Below, piece by piece: positions 10,294 through 20,235 of a stretch of 64,000 nucleotides of DNA (positions are counted from its first letter, which is position 1; every line of letters begins with the position of its first letter). A program made the translations under genes and the position numbers. Location: positions 206,745,001 through 206,809,000 of the forward strand of contig CM032228.1 in NCBI GenBank assembly GCA_019009955.1. Reading direction: 5' to 3'. The notes below the pieces were generated by a model. The model was not told the DNA's origin, searched no databases, and saw only the letters and a list, made by a program, of their open reading frames with translations. Origin of the DNA: Riptortus pedestris (taxonomy: Eukaryota; Arthropoda; Insecta; Hemiptera; Alydidae).

Positions 10294-10522
10294 CTAACCC
10301 GAGCCCGTAGACACGAGTTAAGGCGTTAACTTAACCTTAATCTTACTGGGCGTAGGGTTGGATTCTCGCCTTTGATATGGGAATTTATTTAGTGACAAAC
10401 TCATTATACAAAATTCTTGGTCTCACCCTCGCGTATTAATCTATAGATGACCTGACCCAATCAGCAACAGTTCCACCAAGAACGCCTACCTCCAAGAAGT
10501 AGGCGTTAATTAATTAAATTAC
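10294..10522 (+). mobile_element. tRNA-Leu-type SINE, diverged full-length copy
   Basis: CGAGTTAAGGCGTTAACTTAA (A-box region), GGTTGGATTCTCGCC (B box), then the family body GGGAATTTATTTAGTGACAA and GTCTCACCCTCG. The tail is GTAGGCGTTAATTAATTAAA. It is more diverged than the other copies. Confidence 0.7.
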
Positions 10523-10619
10523 GAACTCCTATACTACACATGTCTGGAATATGCTGGATGGTAGAGGAACCAATTGATAAGGATCAATAAGAAGGCCAAG
10601 TCCTCTACTGTTTTTAATA

Positions 10620-10660
10620 TAATGCAGAGTGCACTTTCGGAGTCAACGCTCCATCCTCAG
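10620..10660 (-). ncRNA. Hammerhead-like fold in left foldback arm
   Basis: Minus strand: CTGAGGA, one extra T, stem II GGAG/CTCC, GAAA, then stem III AGTGCA/TGCATT closed by CTC, with A at the cleavage position. Mirror image of the fold in the right arm. Confidence 0.4.
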
Positions 10661-10758
10661 TGCCTCCTGATTAAAGCTGCGGTGCCTGGGCGACTCCGAA
10701 ACACAGGCGACTCCGCCGGCAGTCGTGGTCCAGGCAACTCAGCTTTAATCAGCAGGCA

Positions 10759-10799
10759 CTGAGGATGGAGCGTTGACTCCGAAAGTGCACTCTGCATTA
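10759..10799 (+). ncRNA. Hammerhead-like fold in right foldback arm
   Basis: CTGAGGA at 10759-10765, T10766, stem II GGAG/CTCC around CGTTGA, GAAA at 10781-10784. Stem III is six pairs (AGTGCA with TGCATT, one G-U), and A10799 occupies the H17 position. Core spacing differs from canonical hammerheads by the extra T. Confidence 0.4.
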
Positions 10800-10841
10800 T
10801 ATTAAAAAACAGTAGAGGACTTGGCCTTCTTATTGGTCCTT

Positions 10842-12188
10842 ATCCTATACTACAATTGAATACTATATTTCTTAAAACTACTAAGGCACAAAACTAGCTG
10901 CAACTCTCTTTAATGATACTTTACATCAGGAGTAATTCTTAAATGGTTCTCTTGTATTATATCTACATAGTTATATGTTTTACTCAATAAACTACATGTA
11001 GTGTTCATTTTTTTTTTAAATCCTTTAAAATTGTATTGGACAGTTATGAATGTAAACATTTAATTGAGATAAACTCGTTTACCATATTACCCAGAGCAAT
11101 TAAGGCTAGCAGAATCTGTCTCCAAACAATTAAAATACTTGATAGATCACACGTCAACTCAGAGGGAGTACTATAATAGTTCTGCCCGAATGCTTCATTC
11201 TGACATAATCATTATAGGGTTCAGTTTCTTCACTTAGCGCACAAACTGCAATGTTATTTGCAGATCAATCATTTTTGATTTTCAGCTTGACTTTCTAGCC
11301 ATCGCTCACGGCATTTGAAACACATTAATAAGTTAGTTGTGCTCGGCGTTTGCAAAACCAAATACGTTTATACGTTAAGTTCACAAAGCCAATTCAGTAT
11401 ATACAAGTTAAAGTGGTCAATCAATATGAAATATAATATTTTTCTTTTTAACCTTAACATTTTCCATCTCCTGTGTGACTGCGAAATAAATACAAATTTA
11501 AACGCAGCACTTTACAAATGAAAATACGTTTCTCGACGTTTAATTATATTGGCAATACATTTATTTTGGACTAATGAAATATTCTTTTCATCTCTTAAAC
11601 ATCGATTCAGTTCTTAGTATTACGCTATCTATATGCAAAGGTAGCTCCCATTAAAAAAAGAGAAAAAAAAACCATTGGATATTTGAAATAGAAATTGCCT
11701 GAGCATTATTTGGAAAATTCATCATATAATGTCTAAGCCTAGTTGTTACAAATATTAGGTTCTTTTTGAAATACTGTGACTACAGAAGTAGGAATTTATT
11801 ATGTCTTTGGAAAATGACTTCCTAGGCCTAATGATCTTACTTTTAATGACATTTGCAATGAAATTGTTATCACCAGTCTATAAAGCCTAACGATTGACGC
11901 TAAATAAAATATGTGCAGTAGACTTTCTTATGTGTTTGCTTTTTTCTTACCATATTTCCTCTACATAGTAACCCTATGTGGAGGGATTTTATTTTTTTGC
12001 ATATCCCATGCATATTTGCATTATATGTGCATTTTTTCTCAAATCTTTAAACGATTTTTTTTATATAATAATATATATACATATTAAAATGTACATAAGA
12101 TTATGAAAATTAAACTTGACAAAAAACATTAAATAGAACAATTGAGTAATACAATTAAATAACCATTAAAAATTACATAATATTAATT
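10842..12188. other. AT-rich stretch, no recognised gene
   Basis: No motif-bearing frame. The 68-codon frame at 11315-11521 (+) is unremarkable. AT content rises towards 12050-12180. Confidence 0.6.
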
Positions 12189-12935
12189 TTATATAAGTTT
12201 TTCCTCTCTCAGCTTATGGGTATCATAGGCTATTGCTATTAATAAATTTATGTGTTTTGAAAATAAAATATCGGGACTGATAGGCCATGCGAGAACGAGA
12301 ATCTTAAACTATCTTCGTATGTCTTGAGTCAGTCTACATTCATAAATCAGGTGGGTGAATGTCTATTCCGTGTAACTGTCGCATTTACAAGTATTTGAGT
12401 CAGTAAGTTTGAATCTGTATAAGTAAGAGTTTGTATTTCCGTGTCCAGTTAGTATTTGTGTTAGACAAAATGTATCTTGGGATAGTGAGATATTGGTTCT
12501 TAATACTGGGATATATGATTTTAGATGTAATCCTTTATCTGTTTGAATCCATTTCTGTTGCCACAAATGAATACTTTTTTCTCATAGTAAAGATTTTAAC
12601 ACAGTCGGAGTAATTTTATTGTAAATTACCTCTTCGCTACTTTTGGGGGCACTTTGGCGTGGATATCGACTATTTCATTGTCCATAATTCCTGCATGTGC
12701 CTTGACCTATATGAAGTGAATGAAAGTCAGTCCATTTTTTAATTGTGTTATATTATGGCGTATTTGTTCTATATGTTCGTCGTTGTTTTTCGGATTGTCT
12801 AGTTTGTGTAAAACCATTTGACTGTCTGTATGTAGTAGAATGTAAGTGTTTGGTGGCAAGACCATTTCATATACATACTTTAGTACATATATGTTTGTCA
12901 GTTGAAGAACCTCTTTAGTTTTGAAAGTATTTACT
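12189..12935 (-). pseudogene. Non-LTR retrotransposon remnant: RNase H domain and ORF2 C-terminus (I/R1/jockey-like)
   Basis: On the minus strand the upstream part encodes an RNase H signature: YILLHTDSQMVLHKL, with its conserved Asp, then VKAHAGIMDNEIVDIHAK, with the His/Asp segment. An in-frame TAG interrupts it just before VKAHAG, and a frameshift follows near 12640. The downstream part, 12566-12363, reads WQQKWIQTDKG ... LTGHGNTNSYLYRFKL ... CKCD, the 'LTGHG ... C-C' tail typical of RNase H-bearing LINEs. It then continues past another stop (HLIYECRL) to a final stop at 12189. RT and endonuclease domains are absent, as in a 5'-truncated, decayed insertion. Confidence 0.8.
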
Positions 12936-13565
12936 AACCAACATATTCAGTATTTTTCATAAGAATATTCTTTCAGGACATCTTGTAGCAAACTAAATTC
13001 AATAGAACTGTAAATTTATTTTCGGAAATAAGAGAGCCGTGCCCTATGTTGCTGGGCCAAAACTTATTTTTTTAAATCCACATTGATTTGTGCCCCTGGA
13101 TGGCTTCACCTCCAATAAGCCTCGCCACCCCATTTCCTCGTCAATAGGAACCCATTTTTGCTCTCGTTAAACATCAGGTTCGTTCCCACCAGCCGCTAAG
13201 TCGCGTTCCGAATCACCTTTCATATCTCCAATAAAAGCATGCCTAGCCAATAATGGAAGCCTCCGCCTCCTCTCATTTTTATTTGAAAGGAAGACTCATT
13301 TCCATCTCTTTTATGTCTCCAGTTGATGTGAAAGTAAAACAGACAGTTCTTGACACTTGAAATGTAACGCAAACTAAGTATTATTAAAAATAAATAGGGT
13401 TTTATATATTGAAATATTTTCACATTTCTACTCCATTGTAAGAAGTAAAGGAAATATTGTATTCGCGAAAATTTTCGGTTTTCATATTTCAAAAGAATTA
13501 TACGTTATGAACATAATTTGATTAGTTTTGGCGTGCCGTCTGTACGTATCTTGCTTAATTAAAAA
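12936..13565. other. No recognised gene
   Basis: A 90-codon frame at 13220-13492 (-) lacks recognisable domains. A patch near 13085-13200 is slightly GC-richer. No repeat-family match seen. Confidence 0.5.
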
Positions 13566-13875
13566 TGACGTCCATCAGGCAGGGGCTTCACAAACTAAAC
13601 ACCTTAGACTGGATGGCACATTGGTGATTCTATCTCACCATGTATTTTTCATTTTTAAGAAAAGTCCGATGCGTAGAAATGGCGGTTTACTGACGGCTGA
13701 AAACAAGAATGTACGAATAACTATTTTAATATTTGTGTCACAAACAAATGGATAGAACAACGAATGCTGATCATCAATAGTTTAACACGATTGGCTTTAA
13801 AACATTTTTCAATCAAGCTCGTATCAACGGAAATATCTTAAATATTCGAATTCATCCTGAAAATCTAGGACACCC
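13566..13875 (+). mobile_element. GTCC-TA element 5' half, strongly diverged
   Basis: GACGTCCATCAGGCAGGGGC and CACAAACTAAACACC match the family start with several substitutions. TGGCGGTTTACTGACGGCTG and AACGGAAATATCTTAAATAT match the third-type body. The TA core and 3' end are missing. Confidence 0.55.
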
Positions 13876-14027
13876 ACAGTGTCACGAGTAAATTAGGTGT
13901 GAAATCAAAAATCTAATTTTTGTATTGACCTGGTTTATTTTTTTGGGGGTGAGGGGTCTAAACAACTCAAACATGGGAGAAAAAAAGTTTTCACTTCAAA
14001 ATATAATTTAATATGGTATAAACTTTT

Positions 14028-14206
14028 ATTTATTTAATTAACGTCCACTTTATGCAACTCAGGCTAATTGTTATCTACAGGTTACCACCCTTTTCTAGCC
14101 ATGGTAAGACTAAGGATTTTGCCCAAGCGGTAATCGAACTCGCCACTCTAGGTTTCCATGTGAGATTAAAGCCAACGCTTTAACTCACATGGCTAACCTG
14201 AGCACC
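14028..14206 (-). mobile_element. tRNA-Leu-type SINE, centrally deleted
   Basis: Minus strand: GGTGCTCAGGTTAGCCATG, GTTAAAGCGTTGG (A-box region), GGCGAGTTCGATTACC (B box), then a jump over the GAAATTATTTAGTGACG segment to AGAAAAGGGTGGTAACCTG and the TTAATTAAATAAATA tail. Confidence 0.85.
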
Positions 14207-14737
14207 CTATTAATTTTTATGAAATGTAAATTGAAACTTACATATATTTACGAACTTCTAAAAAAATATATATGGTGAATTAGTTTCTCCTCAGAATCAC
14301 TAGATTGTATAGAAATACTACCATTTTTATTTAAAATTATGCATGCAAAAACGTTTTCTTCAAGTTGACATATATAGATCTGACGAAAGGAGGAGCATTT
14401 TCATTAAATCCATATCTGTATCAATACGAGAAACTTTCTTTGTATTGGGCTCTCTGAGATACCTTATGTCGGTCCTCCAATTCTTCTTTTGATAATTACC
14501 AAATTTTCGTAATGAAACAAAATAATAATATCGGGTACATGCTAATGCAGTTTATGAAACGATACTGACATATATAATACCAGGAATAATTCTTCAAATA
14601 TAGATCTTTAGTTCTACTAATTAATTTAGCGAATTTTGGTATATTAATTGATTTACCACTAGAAAGTAATTTCAAATTTGATTATTGTCTCTTTTACGTA
14701 TTTCGAAAAGGTTATTGGGAAGTTTAATGTTTTTATT

Positions 14738-14865
14738 TAACCCCCCCCCCCTCCCACTGGTCCGACTTCAGCCGTTAACGAACTTAATCTTTCTTTTTAC
14801 ATAAAACCACTAAATATTAAGTTTCGTAACGATTAAACAATAATTGCGACCGCTAGAGCGGCAAC

Positions 14866-14907
<42 letters not shown>

Positions 14908-15034
14908 TTTTGAACGGACTTCCTTTTCGTCATCTCCTAGGTATGATCGATGGACATTTGAAGAAAAATTTTGAAAACCACGTCATGAGTACGACCTCAA
15001 TAGCTGATTTCCCTTAAGGGAAATCTGCTTAAAA
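14738..15034 (+). mobile_element. GTCC-TA element, 5'-truncated at the C homopolymer
   Basis: Begins at a C12 run followed by CTCCCACTGGTCCGACTTCA, then GCGACCGCTAGAGCGGCAAC, (TA)n at 14869-14905 and the intact 3' end with the palindrome and CTGCTTAAAAC. The truncation point coincides with the homopolymer. Confidence 0.85.
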
Positions 15035-15899
15035 CTTGATTAGAAATTTCTTATACAATCTTTATTAATAGAACTTACCCATTTTAGGAATGTTGGCCAA
15101 GAATAGTCAATGAATAGTTCACTTCCACGTCAACAAGTGAAAAGTGGAATGAAAATGAGCAGATCGGAACTGCCAAAATAAATACTTACCAACCAAACCA
15201 GTTTTATTACTTGTATTAGTATCAGCAATTCAATTCAATCCTTAGCATTGAGACATTGTTTTTATATTCCAATTCCACAATATTTTTTTTTCTTTTCTAA
15301 GGTTCTATGTTTTATATTATCTCTCGAAACAAAAGTTTTCAAACTTCATTTTTCTTATTTTTGAAACACAGCTCGTGACAGTATGTGACCCCTAAAAGGC
15401 TGAAATTTCATATTTATGATTGTTATAAGGTTAGTTGTGCTCCTCTCCATTTGATCCAAATAACAAATAGGCATGGATGGGGGGGGGCTTAAAGAGGAAA
15501 TTAATAAATTGCAACTTTCTCTATAGGAATTAGACTTACGAAAATTTTGCACAGAACTTTTATTGTGTATCATGAAGAGATCTACAAATTATATTCAATA
15601 ACATTTTTGGTTCAATACATTGGAACGGAGATAAGTTATATTACTTCAAAATGAAATTATTTTGAATCTTGTCCTACAAAATATTTTTTTATTTATATTT
15701 TATATAATTTAACAGTTACTCACATCAAATTAATTTTGTAGCATTTTTCGATATAACGCATAGCAGTGGAGTTTTAACGATTTCTTATTTTAATAAATAT
15801 GCATTTTAATTTTCAATAAACGTTTAATGTCAAGTTTGGTAATGAAAAATAAACATTCTACTCCTTGACTAGACCGAATTATTTAATTGTGCTGGTCAA

Positions 15900-15900
<1 letters not shown>
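15035..15900. other. No recognised gene
   Basis: AT-rich, with a G10 run near 15480. The 72-codon frame at 15355-15573 (-) has no recognised motif. Confidence 0.55.

Positions 15901-15962
<62 letters not shown>
15901..15962. repeat. (TG)n microsatellite
   Basis: About 30 TG units with one phase break, 37 bp before a GTCC-TA element. Confidence 0.95.
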
Positions 15963-15963
<1 letters not shown>

Positions 15964-15998
15964 AGCGCATGCCTGTGTGTGTAGTTGAAGGGACTTTA

Positions 15999-16122
15999 TT
16001 AGCAGATTTCCCTTAGGGGAAATCAGCTATTGAGGTTGTACTCATGACGCGATTTTCGAAATTTTTGTTCAATTGTCCATCGATCCTACCCAGGAGATGA
16101 CGAAAATGAGGTCCGTTCAAAA

Positions 16123-16184
<62 letters not shown>

Positions 16185-16587
16185 GTCTGTTACCGCTCTA
16201 GCGGTCGCAATTATTGTTTAATCGTTACCAAACTCGATATTTAGTCGTATTATATAAAAAGAAAGATCAAGTTCGTTAGCGGCTGAAATCGGACCAGGGG
16301 GAGGGAGGGTTTAGAGGGGAGGTTTCTTGAAAATTCAAAATATCTCCGTTACCATACGTCGGATCAAAAATTGTATAATATCAATCTTATTGAAAATTAA
16401 ATTTACTATAAATATTGTTCTATACATTTATTCTCTATCTTGAATATTAACCGAGATATTTGTGTTTTTATTAAATGTGGGCCGATAACGAACGTATAGT
16501 GAAACGGCTCTCGTATAGAGATTTCTCTATTGTATAGCTTCACATGGGAAATCTGCTTAGTTTACGCAGCCCCTGCGTGACGGACTT
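15999..16587 (-). mobile_element. GTCC-TA element, short-type, near-complete reference copy
   Basis: On the + strand: TTAGCAGATTTCCCTTAGGG, then GAGGTTGTACTCATGACGC, GACGAAAATGAGGTCCGTTC, (TA)n about 16125-16180, CGCTCTAGCGGTCGCAATTA, GGGGGAGGGAGGGTTTAGAG, TATCTCCGTTACCATACGTC, ATTAACCGAGATATTTGTG, GTGGGCCGATAACGAACG, TCTCGTATAGAGATTTCTC, GGGAAATCTGCTTAGTTTAC, and CAGCCCCTGCGTGACGGAC. All family landmarks are in order over 589 bp, so this is the best single copy for building a consensus. It encodes no protein of note. Confidence 0.9.
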
Positions 16588-17238
16588 TTTTAAATATTTA
16601 ATAGGGATGATTGGACGGCATTTGATGATTTTGTTTTTTAAAAAAAATCCTTTTATGAGTACAGAATAATAATTAGGTCTTTCTTAATGTTCAAGGCCTA
16701 ATGGTGAATTATTGAACACAGAAAATATTTAATATTTTGCTCGATAAACTCTTATAGTGAATTATATATTTGACAAATACGTTATATATTAGACAAGTCC
16801 GAGTATTGAGAAACGCTCTATAGGGGTTTCTGTATTTAGTTGAGATTCCCTTTTCTCATAGGGGTGGACTATATGTGGCGAGAGAGATGGCCTTCTTACA
16901 GAAAGGAACCCCTCTCTGCCTTATCTCGAATCGGACAGGAGTGGAGGGTGGGTGTTTATCTCCAACCCCTAAATATAAGGCCGGCCTTCGCCATTCTATC
17001 TATATGGATAAATGTCACTGTGCAGCCAACAACTCTATTTATATACAGACCTGCAATAAATTTCACCCTTTAAGGTAATGTATGTAGAATCATACTAAGA
17101 GTGCACCCTTATATCACAAAACTCAGTTTCTGCCTACGAAAATGTCCCTTTTCAACACTCTGGATGCGGACGTTATGTTTTGGAAATACCTGGTTGACCA
17201 GTGCGAATATTATTAAATTTTTCATATTAACGTTCTTA
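16588..17238. other. No recognised gene
   Basis: Two overlapping 67-77-codon frames at 16840-17078 (+) lie in a slightly GC-richer patch but share no motif with known families. The rest is AT-rich. Confidence 0.5.
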
Positions 17239-17709
17239 ATAATTTCCCTTAAGGAAAATCAGTTATTAAGGGCGTACTCATGACGCGATTTCCTAGATAT
17301 ATTTCCTTCCTGTCCACCCATCCTACCCGAGAAATGAGGTCCGTTCAAATTCTATATAGATCTATTTACCTATATATTTACCTGTTACTGCTATAGTGGT
17401 CGCAAGTTTGGTTTGATCGTTACCAAACTCCATATTTAAGTTTTATGTAAAAATAAAGATCGATTTCGTTAATGGCTAAAATCCGACCAGTGGGAGGAGG
17501 ATTTAGAGGGGAGAATTTCGAAAATTCTTGATATATCTGTTATTAAGAGTACCTTCGAAAAGTTCTAAAGCAACAATCTTATTGCTCTATAAATTTGTAT
17601 TTAATCATGGTGGTGTTGTGTTACCAGTATGCAGATTTCTCTATGGTAATATGGTAAAACTTCACATTGGAAATCTGCTTAGTTTACGCAGCTCCTGCGT
17701 GACGAACTT
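17239..17709 (-). mobile_element. GTCC-TA element with long-type 3' remnant
   Basis: On the + strand: AATTTCCCTTAAGGAAAATC, GGGCGTACTCATGACGCG, a degraded TA core (CTATATAGATCTATTTACC), GGTCGCAAGTTTGGTTTGAT, then an internal deletion into ATGGTGGTGTTGTGTTACC (a long-subfamily landmark also at 28.8 and 41.1 kb). It ends at GGAAATCTGCTTAGTTTACG and CAGCTCCTGCGTGACGAAC. Confidence 0.8.
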
Positions 17710-17715
17710 TTTTCA

Positions 17716-17805
17716 CTATCTTGATAATTAACCAAGATATTTGCCTTTTAGTAGATTTCCCTTAATGACGCGATTTTCGAAAAATTTCTTCAATGAGGTC
17801 CGTTC

Positions 17806-17864
<59 letters not shown>

Positions 17865-18276
17865 TGTCTGTAAACGCTCTAGCGGTCGCAATTTTTGTTT
17901 GATCGTTACCATATTCGATATTTCAACATTTTATGCAAAATGACGGATCAAGTTCGTTAATGGCTGAAATCGGACCAGTGGGAGGGGAGGGGGTTGGAGA
18001 TGGGATTTTTGAAAATTCAAAATATCTCCGTTACCATACATCTTATTGCAAAATAAATTTACTATAAATATTGTTTTATTCATTTATTCTCTATTTTGAA
18101 TATTAATCGAGATATTTGCATTTTTATTGCATGTGGACGGATAACGCACGAGTGAGTTTCCCGCCAAAAGCTAGTTCGACCGTTTCCGTAACTGCTCGGC
18201 TCTCGTATGGAGATTTCTCTGTTGTATAACTTCACGTGGGAAGGCTGCTTAGTTTAGCAGTCCCCCCCCCCAGCTT
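17716..18276 (-). mobile_element. GTCC-TA element, short-type, with a scrap of another copy at its left
   Basis: CTATCTTGATAATTAACCAAG (17716-17746) is internal family sequence directly abutting a new terminus at 17751 (TTAGTAGATTTCCCTTAATG). The main copy then runs through (TA)n (17811-17861), CGCTCTAGCGGTCGCAATTT, GTGAGTTTCCCGCCAAAAGC, and GGGAAGGCTGCTTAGTTTAG, ending in a C10 run where GCCCCTGCGTGACG is expected. Confidence 0.8.
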
Positions 18277-18284
18277 AGTGGCGC

Positions 18285-18425
18285 ATTTTTTTATTTTTCG
18301 GCCTTTAGTAAACACCCACTCCTACTCATGTCATATTAACAATAAGCTGTTGTATTATGAAGCACTTCGATTGAAGCCTAAATACCGAATATTGTTCGCA
18401 TTGAACGTTTCGAGATAAATGCGTT
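18285..18425 (-). mobile_element. GTCC-TA third-type fragment fused behind a short-type copy
   Basis: TCGGCCTTTAGTAAACACCC, ACTCCTACTCATGTCATATT, AAGCTGTTGTATTATGAAGC and AAGCCTAAATACCGAATATT belong to the third-type subfamily and appear where the preceding short-type copy should have ended, making a chimera of two subfamilies. Confidence 0.7.
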
Positions 18426-19173
18426 TTGTATATTATTTGACAGATTTCAAAAAAAAAAAAAAAAAATGTAACCTGAAGCGATGTTTCAAAACCACGTCAG
18501 CTGAGGTCGGTCTGGCATTGAGGTTGTTTATCTGTTAGGGCTTTTTAAAATAACCCGCTAACACTAAAATGTTTTCCGTTTTTAGATTTTGACAGAAATA
18601 ACAAACCACTGAATGATTTAGTATATAGCATTGCATAAACTAAACACAACACTCATTTCTTTTCTGTTAAAAGCTAATTCTTTTTTTAATGCATGGGAAA
18701 TCAAGTTTTATATAAAAAAAGTTCTATGAATCCAACTTTTTTTAAGCTTTGTTTTATGTTTTTTTTATTTCTTAACATTTCTTTCGAAAATTTGAATTAA
18801 CCGCCTTAATAGAACATTGAAACAAATAACACCATCATCTGCATTAGTTATAACAATATTTAAAATATAGAACTTAATGGAAGAGGGAAAAAATGAAAGT
18901 ATTTGAATTAAAGCATTTATATTATTTTTAAGAAGCATATTTTATAAAAAATGTGTTTACAAGCGCCATAATATTAACTTTTATCTTCAATTTTAAAAAA
19001 TAAATTTATATCATTCGCCAAATGCTACAACCAAAATTCTTGAAAAAATAACTATTTAAGATTAAATAACGTAATAAAATTGAAAATTAAAATCAATAGC
19101 CAGGAATATTGGTTTTAACGTAGGATATTGGATGACTAGGTATTGATTTAAAACTTATCTTAAACAAAAATAT
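18426..19173. other. AT-rich stretch, no recognised gene
   Basis: An A18 run at 18449 is followed by low-complexity A/T sequence. No frames of interest. Confidence 0.6.
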
Positions 19174-19367
19174 CATTATTATTATAATTTATTAACGTCA
19201 ACTTTTTGCAACTAAAGCTAATTGGGACGGGTTATCTACAGGTTACCACCCTTTTCTAGCCAGGGTGAGACTTAGGATGTTATTTAATGAATTTCGTCAC
19301 TAAATAATTTCCTTTGCCCAGGCGAGAATCGAACTCGTCAATCTAGGTTTACCATGCGAGATTAAGA
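19174..19367 (-). mobile_element. tRNA-Leu-type SINE, head truncated
   Basis: Minus strand: AACCTAGATTGACGAGTTCG (B box), GCCTGGGCAAAGGAAATTAT, TTAGTGACGAAATTCATTAA, GGGTGGTAACCTGTAGATAA and a (TAA)n-type tail. The A box and first about 40 bp are missing. Confidence 0.85.
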
Positions 19368-19789
19368 CAAAAATATTAGTAAATCAATAGTTAAATTTGA
19401 CAATTAACATAAAACAAACTTGAGGTCGGATTTGAAGCCGAAATATACCATTCGAAAGAAGGCAGGCAAATGAAATGATTTTTACTGCTGCGTGTTGAAG
19501 GATGCAGTCCCCACCACGTACTGCCTGAAAACATTTGTAAGGAATTGGAAGTTCGTCGAAGCTCACCTGAGGCACCTATGGCATTGGGTTAAGTTCGCAT
19601 AACCTCACCTATGTTCCGTGTGAAAAATGTCATTCGTAGAGGCTTGACAATATTCATATGTAATCGAGCAATAAATACCACTTTTCAAAGAAAAACTTCG
19701 TTAATTGTTATTGAATAGTATAATAGCTGCCTCTGTCTGATTCCTCTATCTCGGAGTACTTTCTGGCACACGGCTTTCATGGCGCCATC
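19368..19789. other. No recognised gene
   Basis: A 63-codon frame (19384-19575, -) has no known motif. Confidence 0.5.
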
Positions 19790-20235
19790 ATATCCATATT
19801 AAATTGAAACAAAGCACACACACGACTTGCACAAATATACCCTTTAATAAATACAAATACACCATTGAAACTGATTTGCGTAACACTACTTTACAAAACA
19901 CTCATACTCCCTATATTAACATACGCATGTCCAGTCTGGCTGGGCATCAGGAACACACACAAAAAAATACTCCAGTCCTTCCAGAGCAAAGTACTTCGGA
20001 TAGTGGCGAATGCTCCCTGGTTTGTTGGAGGTTGCTCCTATTTCAGTTCATCTTCAACAACTTGTAAGGAAATATCATGCCTGCCTTCCGATGTCAAGTG
20101 GAGCCACCCATTATAATTTAGGTACAACGAAGGACGACTACGTCCGAGATTAAATATCGTAATTTGGTAAAAAATTTAACAATTTGTGAAACCTTTGTTG
20201 TATTGGGCCAAAATAAAATTTTCTTTCTTTCTCTC
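19790..20235 (+). pseudogene. Jockey-like LINE 3' end: reverse-transcriptase C-terminal region and tail
   Basis: The frame encodes KAHTRLAQIYPLINTNTPLK, then LYKTLILPILTYACPVW (the conserved 'YKTLIRPILTYACPVW' block of jockey-clade RT C-termini) and KVLRIVANAPWFV. A stop interrupts the upstream part and the coding phase is lost after about 20050. The 3' end is AAAATAAAATTTTC followed by (TTTC)n-like sequence, consistent with a polyadenylated LINE end. The catalytic YADD box lies upstream of the retained part. This is a dead-on-arrival truncated copy. Confidence 0.8.

Larger units (their letters stand above)
10579..10841. mobile_element. Foldback of two inverted PLE-like 3' ends
   Basis: Left arm 10579-10679 and right arm 10740-10841 are inverted copies with only a few mismatches, around a 60-bp GC-rich loop. 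Each arm carries a CUGAGGA...GAAA fold on the strand that reads outward. The word GTGCACTTTCGGAGTC parallels GCACTTTCGAAGAC in the 36.8-kb foldback, so both belong to one superfamily of ends. No coding sequence. A 62-codon frame over the left arm and loop is incidental. Confidence 0.75.
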
